DNA of 64,000 bases from Nocardioides sp. URHA0020 (GCF_000620705.1 NZ_KK211171.1:203143-267142), one strand, 5' to 3'. Shown: positions 35,418 through 47,273, numbered from the stretch's first letter. A program made the numbers and translations. The notes: generated by a model not told the origin, from the sequence alone.

Positions 35418-38400
35418 ATGCGACGCACCACCCTCACACTTCTCGCGCTCGGCACGAGCGCCGCACTGCTCGCCACGGCGATGACCGCCAACGGCGCCGT
35501 CGAGACCAGTCCCAGCAACGGCTACACGGTGACCTACACCCCCGACGACGGCATGGTGCCGCTGACGGCGGCCGAGTTCCCGCAGCTCCAGGCCCAACGC
35601 CTCGCGACGGCCCTGTCCAACAACAACGCAGTCACGCCGGGCAACCCCGCCGGGCTCCACAACGGCTACGCCGCCCAGGGCTTCGACGCCCCGGACTTCG
35701 CCGGCTCCCCGCGGCAGATCCTGGCGCTGGACTGCACGACGATCGGCGGCTGCGACTCCGGCAACGCGCCGGCCGACCGGATCAACATGCCGGTCGCCAA
35801 CTACCGCAGCTCCGCCGAGGACTGCCTGCGCCTCGTCGTCGGCCACGAGCTCTTCCACCACATCCAGTACGAGTCGATCGGGTTCGGCAACTGGTCGACC
35901 TGGGGCGCGGACCCGGTCGAGGGCACCGCTCGGGTGATGCAGGACAAGCTCTACTCCGACCTCGACAACAACGCCGGCTGCATCACCTACCTGGCGCAGG
36001 TCAACAACTACCTCGGCGACCCGAGCCGCACGATGTGGGGCCTCTCCTACACCACCGCGCTCTTCTGGAACTACCTGATGGAGCGCCTCGGCAACGACCG
36101 CGCGGAGCCGGGGGTCGGCACCGACTTCATCCGTGAGTTCTGGCAGAACGCCCAGGACGCGGGCTCCAACCGCGACTTCCTCGGCACCCTGCGCACGACG
36201 ATCCACGACTTCGACTCCACCGCGAGCCTCGAGGGCCTCTTCCACGACTTCACGGTCGCCAACTACACCAAGCAGATGGACGTCAGCGCACTGCCCGACG
36301 GGAGCAAGTACCGGTACGTCGACGAGCAGCAGCCGGGCGCCGCGGCGTACGACGCGGTGCCGGTCACCGACGTGGGCACCATCCCGCCGAGCGTCGGCCC
36401 GACCCCCCTCAACGTGAGGGCCTGGGCCGCGAAGTACCTCCAGGCCGACATCGGGGACTGCACCGGCGTCGCCGGCCTCGTGGTCGACGGCGACCGCGCC
36501 GGGGTCGCCCTGACCAGCCAGGACTCGGGCGGCGCCGTGGTGCGCCTCGACAAGTCCGTCGGCACCCACTTCGCCCGCGCCATCCTGGTCCGGACGAGGG
36601 CCACCGAGGGCAAGCGGATCACCCGCCTCGGCGCCGTCGTCACCGGCCTCAACGACGCCGCCGACGTGGACTACCGCTTCGCCTGCGGCGCCTACGACCT
36701 CCAGATCAAGGATCCGACAACCGCCAACAAGGCGTTCGTCGGGACTAAGTCGGACCCGAACCGGTTCATCGTCCGGGTGCAGGTCCACGGACCCGCCGAG
36801 CTCGGCACCCCCTCGGTCGAGGGCCTGCGCGCCAGCGACTTCACGGCCCGGGTCGGCAACCAGGACGCGAGCGTCCTGAACGGCGCCTACGTCCAGGGCG
36901 AGTACTGGCTGACCGTCCAGGCGCCGTCGTTCCCGGCAGCCGCCCCCGACGTGCAGGACCTCACGGTCCGGCTCGGTGACGTGAGCGACTCCAACGCCCA
37001 GTCCGTGAGCTACCAGGTGCGTCACCTCGACCAGATGCTGACCATCGACCGCTCGGGCTCGATGCTCGAGCCGGCGGCCGCACCCAAGATCGACGCGGCC
37101 CGCAACGCCGCCTCGATGTACGTCGACGCCGCACGCTCCGACGACAAGCTCGGGGTGGTCAGCTTCAGCGGCAACAACGTCGAGCCCGACGACGACGCGA
37201 CCCTCGACGCCCTCCTCTCGACGATGACCTCCGGCAACCGTGACAACGCGCGCATCAAGGTGCTCGGGCTGACCGCCAACGGGATGACGAGCATCGGGGA
37301 CGGTGTCTTCAAGAGCGCCGCCGAGTTCCCGATCCGGGGCACGACGATCGGCGAGGACCACATCGTGCTGCTCTCCGACGGCATGGAGAACGAGGGCAAG
37401 TACTGGACCGACGTGCGCGCAGCCGTCATCGCGGCCGGCGTCAAGGTCGACACCATCGCGCTCGGCCCGCTCACCGACCAGGCCCTGCTCCAGCAGATCG
37501 CCGACGACACCGGTGGCACCTACTACTACGTCGACGTCAACAGCGGGCTCGGCGGCAGCCAGCCGCTGCGCCGCTCCACCCGGTCCCTCAAGTCCGGCAC
37601 GTCCCCCCTGGGCGCGATCGGCGGCTCCAGCCTCGCCAACAACCTCGCCGACGTCTACTTCTCTGCCACGGAGGACTCGGCCGGCCTGGAGCGCTTCTGG
37701 CAGGACGGAGACACCCTGCCGGGCGGCGGGTCCACCGTGCCGGAGATCAAGCTCGACGAGGGCGGCATGACCGACGCCGTCATCGCGGTCAACTGGCCCG
37801 GGGTCTCCGACCCGCTCAAGGTCGAGCTCGAGGCGCCGGACGGCACCCTGGTGTCCCCCGGCGCGGGCGTCGAGGTCACCAGGACCGACACCCACGTGGT
37901 CTTCCGGATCGCGACCATGGACACCGGCACCTGGCGGCTGCACCTCGACAACCCCGACAAGAGCACCGGATGGGTCGCCATGGCGGCGGGGCGGCCGACG
38001 TACAGCACCTCGATGTGGACGAGCGTCGCCGACACCCACGTCTTCCGCAAGGAGCTCGACGGGCACCGGTGGGGCGAGCAGATCCCGATCGTCGCGAGCC
38101 TCACCGACAAGGACGGCGGCGTGGCCCGCGGTCGGGTGTACGCCGACGTGACCCACCCGGACGGCACGACGCTGCGCCTGCCGCTGCTCGACGACGGCAA
38201 CCACGCCGACGGGACGGCGGGCGACGGGATCTACGCCGGCGTCTACACGCGGACCACCGAGTTCGCGAAGCGTGGCGCCGACGACGACAGCGCGAAGCCC
38301 GACGGCTCCTACCAGGTGCAGATCAGCGCCGAGGGCAAGAACAACCTCGGTGAGCCCTACACCCGCTACGAGCACCGCTCGTTCGCGCTCTACGAGAACG

Positions 38401-39506
38401 GCGACCCCAACCCGGACACCGACGGTGACGGCATGCCCGACCGGTACGAGGGCTACCACCCCGGGTGCCTGAAGGCCACCGATGCCGGTGACGCCGGTCT
38501 CGACCCCGACGGCGACGGGCTGCGGTCGCTCCGCGAGTGGCAGGCGGGCACCGACCCGTGCCACCCCGACACCGATCGCGGTGGTGAGCCGGACGGCTCG
38601 GAGCTCAAGCGCGGTGCGAACCCGTTCGACCCGAGCGACGACGCCCTCCCGCGCCCCGAGGGCGCTGCGGTCATCGGTGCGGTGATCGACCACCTGCCGC
38701 GGCCCAAGCTCACCTCGGGCACGCTGCTGATCCGCTACCCGGCGAACCCGGCGTACAAGAGCATCCGGCTGCTGCGGTCGACCAGCGCCGCCGGACCGTA
38801 CGCCGTCGCGCAGACCTTCGACTCCACCGCCAAGGGCGGACGGGTGCGCGACACCGGCCTGGTCAACAGCAAGCGGTACTACTACAAGGTCGTCGGCGTC
38901 GACTTCGCCGGCAACCGCTCCGACGAGAGCCCCGTCTTCAGCGGGATCCCGCGCAAGGAGCCGATGCCCCCCATCGGCTCGGTGACCATCAACGCGGACC
39001 GGCCCTTCGTGAGCAGCGCGGCCACCAAGCTGACGCTCAAGGTCGACGACGCCGACGTGGTCTCGATGATGGTGTCCAACGACGTCGACTTCACCGGAGC
39101 CGCGTGGCAGCCCCTGGCCGCCACCCTGCCCTGGACGCTGTCGCCCCGAGCCGACGGGTTCTCGACCGTCTACGCGAAGTTCCGCGACCGGGCGGGCAAC
39201 GTGTCGAACGTCGTCACGGACGAGGTCCGGGTCAGGGCCGGTCTGATCTCGCTCACCGGCGTCATCAAGCCCGACAAGGCCCCGCGGGACGGCACTCCCG
39301 ACGGCGTCTGGCTCCGGGTGCTCGGGCACCCCGAGCTGCCGCTGGTCCGCACCAGCACCACGGGCAGGTTCACGCTCTCCGGGCTGCCGGCCGGGGTGAC
39401 CTACCACGTGTCCGGACGCGGCGCGGGCTACGTCGTCAAGAAGGCGGTCGCCATGGTGCCCAACGCGGTCACCTCCGTGCCGGCCACCTGCAGCTCGACC
39501 TGCTGA
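35418..39506 (+). CDS. Large secreted multidomain protein: zincin-like N-terminus, VWA domain, Ca-binding and Ig/FN3-like repeats
   Basis: The 1362-residue protein starts at ATG 35418 after GGAGGGGAAG. A signal peptide spans about 1-27. The N-terminal third has a zinc-protease motif HELFHH (His143-Glu144...His147) with a downstream Glu-rich loop, WGADPVEGTARVM. A von Willebrand A domain (about 538-730) has the MIDAS motif DRSGSM at 544 and GMTSIGDG. A beta-rich region (about 770-990) follows, then acidic thrombospondin-type-3/EF-like loops (DPNPDTDGDGMPDRYEG, about 1000-1070), an FN3-like domain, an Ig-like domain, and a regulatory-type beta domain at the C-terminus. No sortase motif or membrane anchor is visible. 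I know no named family with this order; adhesion or extracellular proteolysis is inferred. Confidence 0.75.
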   Translation: MRRTTLTLLALGTSAALLATAMTANGAVETSPSNGYTVTYTPDDGMVPLTAAEFPQLQAQRLATALSNNNAVTPGNPAGLHNGYAAQGFDAPDFAGSPRQILALDCTTIGGCDSGNAPADRINMPVANYRSSAEDCLRLVVGHELFHHIQYESIGFGNWSTWGADPVEGTARVMQDKLYSDLDNNAGCITYLAQVNNYLGDPSRTMWGLSYTTALFWNYLMERLGNDRAEPGVGTDFIREFWQNAQDAGSNRDFLGTLRTTIHDFDSTASLEGLFHDFTVANYTKQMDVSALPDGSKYRYVDEQQPGAAAYDAVPVTDVGTIPPSVGPTPLNVRAWAAKYLQADIGDCTGVAGLVVDGDRAGVALTSQDSGGAVVRLDKSVGTHFARAILVRTRATEGKRITRLGAVVTGLNDAADVDYRFACGAYDLQIKDPTTANKAFVGTKSDPNRFIVRVQVHGPAELGTPSVEGLRASDFTARVGNQDASVLNGAYVQGEYWLTVQAPSFPAAAPDVQDLTVRLGDVSDSNAQSVSYQVRHLDQMLTIDRSGSMLEPAAAPKIDAARNAASMYVDAARSDDKLGVVSFSGNNVEPDDDATLDALLSTMTSGNRDNARIKVLGLTANGMTSIGDGVFKSAAEFPIRGTTIGEDHIVLLSDGMENEGKYWTDVRAAVIAAGVKVDTIALGPLTDQALLQQIADDTGGTYYYVDVNSGLGGSQPLRRSTRSLKSGTSPLGAIGGSSLANNLADVYFSATEDSAGLERFWQDGDTLPGGGSTVPEIKLDEGGMTDAVIAVNWPGVSDPLKVELEAPDGTLVSPGAGVEVTRTDTHVVFRIATMDTGTWRLHLDNPDKSTGWVAMAAGRPTYSTSMWTSVADTHVFRKELDGHRWGEQIPIVASLTDKDGGVARGRVYADVTHPDGTTLRLPLLDDGNHADGTAGDGIYAGVYTRTTEFAKRGADDDSAKPDGSYQVQISAEGKNNLGEPYTRYEHRSFALYENGDPNPDTDGDGMPDRYEGYHPGCLKATDAGDAGLDPDGDGLRSLREWQAGTDPCHPDTDRGGEPDGSELKRGANPFDPSDDALPRPEGAAVIGAVIDHLPRPKLTSGTLLIRYPANPAYKSIRLLRSTSAAGPYAVAQTFDSTAKGGRVRDTGLVNSKRYYYKVVGVDFAGNRSDESPVFSGIPRKEPMPPIGSVTINADRPFVSSAATKLTLKVDDADVVSMMVSNDVDFTGAAWQPLAATLPWTLSPRADGFSTVYAKFRDRAGNVSNVVTDEVRVRAGLISLTGVIKPDKAPRDGTPDGVWLRVLGHPELPLVRTSTTGRFTLSGLPAGVTYHVSGRGAGYVVKKAVAMVPNAVTSVPATCSSTC

Positions 39507-39534
39507 CGGACCACCGGAGACCGGCAGCGGGTGA

Positions 39535-39571
39535 CGAGGACCGGTACGGCGATCCGCCGTACCGGTCCTCG
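39535..39571. terminator. 16-bp perfect hairpin between convergent genes
   Basis: CGAGGACCGGTACGGC (39535-39550) pairs exactly with GCCGTACCGGTCCTCG (39556-39571) around GATCC. It lies in the 84-base gap between the convergent secreted-protein and DUF1360 genes and is likely a bidirectional terminator. Confidence 0.8.
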
Positions 39572-39590
39572 CGCGCTCGCCGGTGCGCCC

Positions 39591-40082
39591 TCAGTCGTCG
39601 CGCAGGCGGCTGTAGGCCTGCTGGAGGAAGTCGGACGTCCCGATGACCGAGAAGACCGCCGCCCACGCGCGGGTCGCCCGCGGCGCGAGCGCGAGACCGG
39701 CGACGTACGCCGTCGCGATCCACACGTCGAGGCAGAAGGGACAGCTCAGCAGCTCGCCCACGGTGTGCCGGACCCCGTGACTGCCGCGGATCCGGTCGAC
39801 GTGCTCGCTGGACCCCGCAGGACCGGCGAACTCGGTGAAGGGCGCGCGCACGGGGCTGGTCACCGCCCCCTTGGCGAGCAGCCTGCTGAGCTTGTGGGTG
39901 GCCACGGCTCCGACGACCAGGTCGGCCACGTCGTAGGAGTCGGGCGTGCGTCCCGATGACCGGGCGGTGGCGACTGCGGCGGCGCAGGCGACGGCGTACA
40001 CGCCCATGCTCCCGGCGAAGCCGCGGACGTTCACCTCCCCGCTGGGGTCGTAGCGCGGCAGGGCGGAGAGGGCGGAGTTCAT
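39591..40082 (-). CDS. DUF1360 membrane protein
   Basis: A 163-residue protein with hydrophobic segments at about 24-42, 55-70, 110-135 and 138-150. The signature VGELLSCPFCLDVWIATAYVAG and the VVGAVATHKLSRLLAKGAVTSP block match DUF1360, found in actinobacteria and firmicutes near sporulation or stress genes. Function unknown. It is divergent from a small membrane peptide gene. Confidence 0.8.
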   Translation of the reverse strand: MNSALSALPRYDPSGEVNVRGFAGSMGVYAVACAAAVATARSSGRTPDSYDVADLVVGAVATHKLSRLLAKGAVTSPVRAPFTEFAGPAGSSEHVDRIRGSHGVRHTVGELLSCPFCLDVWIATAYVAGLALAPRATRAWAAVFSVIGTSDFLQQAYSRLRDD

Positions 40083-40142
40083 GACGTCGGGTATCCCCCA
40101 CGCGCGCTCTCACTCCGTCGGATCCTCCACCCCTTGGGGCGT

Positions 40143-40167
40143 GTTGACGACCACCGGCCGGGGGTAC
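40143..40167 (+). promoter_or_regulatory. Candidate SigB/SigF-type stress promoter
   Basis: GTTG, 15 bases, then GGGTAC closely follows the actinobacterial general-stress sigma pattern GTTT-N15-GGGTA. It lies 69 bases upstream of the small membrane peptide gene and its hydrolase partner. Confidence 0.45.
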
Positions 40168-40235
40168 CGGCTCGGGATCGTCGGAGAGCCTCCGGACCGG
40201 GCAGGTCCGGGGGTCGTGCAGGAAAGGGAGAGCCC

Positions 40236-40325
40236 ATGCTGGAGATGCTCGTCATCCTCGTCTCGTTGGCCTCGGCCTACGTCGCCATCCACGTCGTCGG
40301 TCCGGGCCGCGAGCGGCGCCGCTAG
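40236..40325 (+). CDS. Small single-span membrane peptide (29 residues)
   Basis: MLEMLVILVSLASAYVAIHV with tail VGPGRERRR: one membrane helix and a strongly basic C-terminus. AGGAAAGGGAG gives a good ribosome site. The hydrolase GTG starts 2 bases after its stop, so the two are cotranscribed. No function is known. Confidence 0.6.
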   Translation: MLEMLVILVSLASAYVAIHVVGPGRERRR

Positions 40326-40327
40326 CG

Positions 40328-40987
40328 GTGACCGCCGCGCACGACCTGGTCGCCGTGCCCGGTCTCGGGCTGGGTGCGGAGGCCTGGTCGCCGTGCCTGG
40401 AGGCGCTGTCGACCGGCCCCGGCACCGTCCGCACGCTTCCGGGGTACGGCGAGCCGACCGCCGGGTCCGACGCCCTGTGGCCGGTCGACCTCGCCGCCCG
40501 GCTCTGCGACGGGCTGTCCGGGCCCACCACCCTGCTCGGCCACTCGTCCAGCTGCCAGGTCGTCGCGCACGCCGCGCGGGTGTGCCCCGAGCTGGTGCAG
40601 AGGATCGTGCTCGTCGGACCGACCACGGACCCGCGCGCCGTCTCGTGGTCCGCGCTCGCAGGCCGGTGGCTGCGCAACGCGATCCACGAGGACCCGCGGC
40701 AGCTCCCACGACTGGTGCGGCAGTACCGCCGCACCACGCTCCGGTCGATGCGCGCCACGATGGACCGAGCCCGCCACGACGACATCCGGGCGACGCTGTC
40801 GTCGGTGCGGTGCCCGGTCGTCCTGGTCCGCGGGGCGCACGACCACATCGCCCGAAGCGACTGGGTCCACGCCCTGGCCGCCCTCGGAGCACCGACGGTC
40901 GTCGTCGAGCTCCCGGCCGCGGCGCACATGGCGCCGCAGACCCATCCTGACCTGGTCGCCGACCACCTCGACAGGCACCTGACGTGA
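40328..40987 (+). CDS. Alpha/beta hydrolase
   Basis: A 219-residue alpha/beta hydrolase starting VAVPGLGLGAEAW (oxyanion-hole region). The nucleophile elbow is LLGHSSSCQV (G-H-S-S-S), with a probable acid Asp in VLVRGAHDHIA and His in AAAHMAP near the C-terminus. There is no signal peptide, so it is cytoplasmic. Family members are esterases, lactonases or dehalogenase relatives; the substrate cannot be read. GTG start directly after the membrane-peptide gene. Confidence 0.8.
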   Translation: MTAAHDLVAVPGLGLGAEAWSPCLEALSTGPGTVRTLPGYGEPTAGSDALWPVDLAARLCDGLSGPTTLLGHSSSCQVVAHAARVCPELVQRIVLVGPTTDPRAVSWSALAGRWLRNAIHEDPRQLPRLVRQYRRTTLRSMRATMDRARHDDIRATLSSVRCPVVLVRGAHDHIARSDWVHALAALGAPTVVVELPAAAHMAPQTHPDLVADHLDRHLT

Positions 40988-41033
40988 CGGACTCGGAACC
41001 GGTGCGGGTGCGCTGGTACGACGTCGCGGAGCC

Positions 41034-41399
41034 TCACGACAGTCGCGGCAGCGCTCGTGGGCCGGGCCTCGGAGCGATCGGCCCGGGCGGCCCGCTCCGC
41101 TCGAGCAGGTCGGCGCACCCGGCCAGCTCCGCGGCGTGGACGAACGCCCGTGAGGGCGAGCGGACGACCAGGGAGCCGCCGCGGGCCTGGAGGTGCTCCT
41201 TGGTGGCGGAGAGCGCGATGAGCGACTCCCGCTGGATGCGCTCGACGCGGGCGCAGTCCACCGCGAGCCGGTCACAGCCCGCGGTGAGGGCGTCGTCGAT
41301 CCGGCGCTGCAGCTGCTGCTCGCCGTAGCCGTCGAGGCCGTCGGCGAGGCGGAGGGTCGCCCGGCGTGCAGCGAAGATGATGAGGAGCTGGCAGTACAC
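41034..41399 (-). CDS. STAS-domain protein (anti-sigma-factor-antagonist-like)
   Basis: A 121-residue protein from GTG 41399. The central segment DRLAVDCARVERIQRESLIALSATKEHL then GGSLVVRSPS follows the STAS fold of SpoIIAA-type proteins, with Ser in the loop where the phosphorylatable residue normally lies. The usual D-S-S/T motif is replaced by QRES, so phospho-regulation is uncertain. No kinase or sigma gene is adjacent. It converges on the hydrolase gene. Confidence 0.65.
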   Translation of the reverse strand: MYCQLLIIFAARRATLRLADGLDGYGEQQLQRRIDDALTAGCDRLAVDCARVERIQRESLIALSATKEHLQARGGSLVVRSPSRAFVHAAELAGCADLLERSGPPGPIAPRPGPRALPRLS

Positions 41400-41560
41400 G
41401 TGCCTGGCCTGTCACGAGCGGCGACGCGAGCGCCCCGTGCTGAGCACTCGTCGCCTGGACCTCGGTGGTACCCCAATCTCACCCGACATCACCCTCCGGA
41501 GAGGTGAAGAGCCGTGCGTGTGTGTGGGACGAGAGGGGTACCTCCCGTGGTCGCAGCTGA

Positions 41561-44382
<2,822 letters not shown>

Positions 44383-44423
44383 CTAGGTCGGCCCGGCGCG
44401 ACAAGCACGCGCCGGCGACGTGG

Positions 44424-45275
44424 TCACCGCACGGAGTCGAGGTAGCCCATCGTCCGGTTCATCAGGTCCGAGGCCCGTCGCAGGTCCGCCGAGGCGCTCG
44501 GTGGCTCGTCCTCGGGCAGGGCCAGCCCTGCGGGGCGCCACCCCGGTCGGTACTCGTCGGCGAGGGTCGCCGCCACGCGGCTCGCGTCCCGCACCACGCG
44601 CGGGTCGACGGTCCACACCGCGTCGAACCGGCGGAGCGCGTCGGCGACCCCGTCCTGACCCGGGCGCTCGACCGCCGCCAGGCACGCCGGCAGGTCGGGG
44701 GCGTCGCAGACGACGGCCCACTCGCGGTTCAGCGCCGCCTTCTGGGGCAGTGCGACCTCGATCGGCGCACCCGGGCGCGGCGCCGCCGGGACGGCGGACT
44801 CGGCGAAGACGACGGCTGCCCGGGCGGTGCGGGCGAGCTCCACCCAGCGCGCCCGGGACGCGCGGAGGAACGTGTCGCGCTGGAAGCAGCCGAAGAGCAG
44901 CGGCTCCTGGGCCCGCGCACAGCACTCGTCCTCGATGGCCCGGCTCAGCGCGACCAGGCTGGCCTTCGACAGGACCTGGGTGGCCATCAGGGGATGCCAC
45001 CGGCGGAGCTCCGCGTAGATCGACCGGGGCCGGGCCGACTCGGTGGTCACCCGGCGTACGGCGGCCTCGAGCGCCAGTCCCCCGTCCCGGTGCCGCACCA
45101 CCTCGAGCACCGCGGCGACCTCGGGCTCGCCGTACCTCCGGTGGCCGCCGGCCATCCTGGTGGGCCGCGGGAAGCCGTAGCGTGCCTCCCAGCTGCGCAG
45201 GGTCGCCGGCGGGACGCCGGTGCGCCGGGCCAGGTCGCTGATCGTCAGCGGATGCTTCAGTTCCGAGCGCTCCAT
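44424..45275 (-). CDS. MerR-family regulator with DICT sensory domain, divergent from the carotenoid operon
   Basis: The 283-residue protein has an N-terminal MerR winged helix (residues 10-75: TISDLARRTGVPPATLRSW then EARYGFPRP and GGHRRY). A C-terminal region (about 120-240) resembles DICT sensory domains (ALSRAIEDECCARAQEPLLFGCFQRDTFLR). ATG 45275 is chosen because AAGAGG lies 5 bases upstream; an ATG at 45296 would add seven residues. DICT domains occur with light- or signal-responsive modules, and MerR-type LitR proteins control light-induced carotenoid genes in other bacteria. Its position back-to-back with crtE makes it the obvious regulator of the operon, by inference. Confidence 0.8.
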   Translation of the reverse strand: MERSELKHPLTISDLARRTGVPPATLRSWEARYGFPRPTRMAGGHRRYGEPEVAAVLEVVRHRDGGLALEAAVRRVTTESARPRSIYAELRRWHPLMATQVLSKASLVALSRAIEDECCARAQEPLLFGCFQRDTFLRASRARWVELARTARAAVVFAESAVPAAPRPGAPIEVALPQKAALNREWAVVCDAPDLPACLAAVERPGQDGVADALRRFDAVWTVDPRVVRDASRVAATLADEYRPGWRPAGLALPEDEPPSASADLRRASDLMNRTMGYLDSVR

Positions 45276-45354
45276 GGCATCCTCTTCACAGTGCATAGAT
45301 TATTCTCAAAGTCTTGCATAAGTTTCTCCCATTGCCCGCCACGAGGAGACGGTC
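45276..45354. promoter_or_regulatory. AT-rich divergent control region of the carotenoid operon
   Basis: This 79-base gap is conspicuously AT-rich over 45294-45327. It contains TGCATA twice (45293-45298 and 45315-45320) and an inverted repeat CTT-GCAT-AAG (45313-45322) within AAAGTCTTGCATAAGTTT. MerR-type proteins bind dyads inside promoters, so this is the likely operator. Exact promoter boxes could not be fixed. Confidence 0.5.
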
Positions 45355-46398
45355 GTGATCCCACGCACCACGGATGATGCGCTGCAGCGGCTGCTCGACG
45401 ACGGCCGGACCCGCGCGGCCGCGATCGACCCGGCGCACGCCCAACTCTGGGAGACCGTGGCCGCCGCCAGCGAGGGCGGCAAGAGGTTCCGGCCGGCGCT
45501 CGTCACCGCCGCGCACGACGCCCTGCAGGGCACCTCGCCCGAGGCCGCAGCCGAGGTCGGCGCCGCCGTCGAGCTGCTCCACACGGCGTTCGTGATCCAC
45601 GACGACGTCATCGACGGCGACGACGTACGCCGCGGCCGCCTCAACGTCAGCGGCACCTTCAGCTCGAGCGCCCGGGCCGCCGGCGCCGGCCCCGAGGACG
45701 CCGCCGGGATCGGCCGGGCGGCCGGCATCCTCGCGGGCGACCTCGCGCTGGCCGCCGCCATCCGCGCGGTGGCGACCTGCGGCGCGAGCCCCGACGTCGC
45801 GCACCGCCTGCTCGACCTCTTCGACGCCGCCCTGCACACCACCGCGGCCGGCGAGCTCGCCGACGTCCGCCTCGCGCTCCACCTCGACACGGCCTCGCTC
45901 GGCGAGAGCCTGGCGATGGAGGAGCAGAAGACGAGCGCCTACTCCTTCGCCCTCCCGCTGCAGGCCGGCGCGGTGCTCGCCGGCGCGGACGAGCACGTCG
46001 TGGACCGGCTCGGAGCGGCCGGCCTGATGCTCGGGGTCGCCTTCCAGCTGGTCGACGACCTCATCGGCGTCTTCGGGGACCCCGCCCAGACCGGCAAGAG
46101 CGCCACCAGCGACCTGCGCACGCGCAAGCAGACGCCGCTGCTCATCCACGCCGCCTCCACCGCGGAGTGGGAGCAGATCAGCGACTACGTCGGGCGCGAC
46201 CTCACCGAGGAGGAGCTGGGCGAGGCGCAGGGCCTGCTCACGGCGTCGGGCTCGCGCCGCTTCGTCGAGGAGCTCGCCGAGGCCCACCTCACCGGCGCCC
46301 GGAGCATCGTGGAGGAGCTGGGCGTCTCCACCGACCTGGTCCCCGCCGTGACCGCCTGCCTGCCCGCACTGATCGACCCCAAGGAGGTGGCGGCGTGA
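45355..46398 (+). CDS. crtE: Geranylgeranyl diphosphate synthase (polyprenyl synthetase)
   Basis: The 347-residue prenyltransferase has GGKRFRPAL, the first Asp-rich motif DDVID (83-87) and the second VDDLIGVFGD (about 233-242). It condenses isopentenyl units into geranylgeranyl diphosphate, the C20 precursor of phytoene. AGGAG lies 8 bases before the GTG start. It is the first gene of a nine-gene run in which each gene overlaps the next. Chain length is inferred from context, since crtB follows directly. Confidence 0.92.
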   Translation: MIPRTTDDALQRLLDDGRTRAAAIDPAHAQLWETVAAASEGGKRFRPALVTAAHDALQGTSPEAAAEVGAAVELLHTAFVIHDDVIDGDDVRRGRLNVSGTFSSSARAAGAGPEDAAGIGRAAGILAGDLALAAAIRAVATCGASPDVAHRLLDLFDAALHTTAAGELADVRLALHLDTASLGESLAMEEQKTSAYSFALPLQAGAVLAGADEHVVDRLGAAGLMLGVAFQLVDDLIGVFGDPAQTGKSATSDLRTRKQTPLLIHAASTAEWEQISDYVGRDLTEEELGEAQGLLTASGSRRFVEELAEAHLTGARSIVEELGVSTDLVPAVTACLPALIDPKEVAA

Positions 46399-47273
46399 AC
46401 CCGCTGCTCTTCAGCCGTCAGCCCGCCCGCACCCTCTACGACTCGGTCTCCGAGGGCAGCGCCGCGGTCGTCATCCGCCGCTACTCCAGCTCGTTCGGCC
46501 TCGCCTCCCTGCTGCTCGGGAAGCCCGTGCGGACCCCGGTCCGCAACGTCTACGCGCTGGTGCGGGTGGCCGACGAGATCGTCGACAACCCCGACCCGAC
46601 GCTCGGACGCGAGCCCCGGGAGCGGATGCTGACCTGGCTGCAGGACGACGTCCGCCAGGCCCTGCAGACCAGCTACAGCGGCAACCTCGTCGTCCACGCG
46701 TTCGCGAGGACGGCGGTCGCGTGCGGGATCACCGCGGAGGTGATCGACCCGTTCTTCGACTCGATGCGGATGGACCTGGACACCTCCGTCCACACCCCCG
46801 AGACCTTCGAGCGCTACGTCTACGGCTCGGCCGAGGTGGTCGGCCTGATGTGCCTGCGGGTCTTCCTCGCGCACGAGCCCGGCCGCGACCGGGACTACGA
46901 CCGGCTAGCGCCGGGGGCACAGCGGCTCGGGGCCGCCTTCCAAAAGCTCAACTTCCTCCGCGACCTCGCCGAGGACCACGACGTCCTGCGCCGCTCCTAC
47001 TTCCCCGGGCTCGACGTCGACGGGTTCTGCGACGAGGACCGCGACCAGATCCTCGACGACATCGACGAGGACCTCGCCGCCGCCGCCGCTGTCATCCCGG
47101 CGCTGCCGTCGGGCAGCCGCCGGGCCGTCCTCGCGGCGTACGCGACGTTCGCCGAGCTGGCCACACGGCTGCGGGCGACGCCCGCGACCGAGATCCTCCA
47201 GGCGCGCGTCCGGGTGCCCGACCCGGTCAAGGTCCGCGTCGTGGCCGGCGCCTTCTACGGGAGCCGGGCGTGA
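46395..47273 (+). CDS. crtB: Phytoene synthase
   Basis: The 292-residue squalene/phytoene synthase has two aspartate-rich motifs: VADEIVDN (Asp60-Asp64) and FLRDLAEDH (Asp190-Asp194), with YVYGSAEVVGLM and QKLNFLRD typical of bacterial CrtB. It joins two C20 diphosphates head to head to give C40 phytoene. The GTG start overlaps the crtE stop (GTGA). It belongs to the CrtB rather than the C30 CrtM type by context and sequence feel; a profile comparison would confirm this. Confidence 0.93.
   Translation: MNPLLFSRQPARTLYDSVSEGSAAVVIRRYSSSFGLASLLLGKPVRTPVRNVYALVRVADEIVDNPDPTLGREPRERMLTWLQDDVRQALQTSYSGNLVVHAFARTAVACGITAEVIDPFFDSMRMDLDTSVHTPETFERYVYGSAEVVGLMCLRVFLAHEPGRDRDYDRLAPGAQRLGAAFQKLNFLRDLAEDHDVLRRSYFPGLDVDGFCDEDRDQILDDIDEDLAAAAAVIPALPSGSRRAVLAAYATFAELATRLRATPATEILQARVRVPDPVKVRVVAGAFYGSRA

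Noticed and set aside
34944-39407. A minus-strand open frame of about 1487 codons opposite the large secreted protein
   Set aside because: It is the antisense shadow of a gene with a signal peptide, a good ribosome site and recognisable domains. The translation is Val/Asp/Arg-rich without motifs, as expected from high-GC third-position bias.
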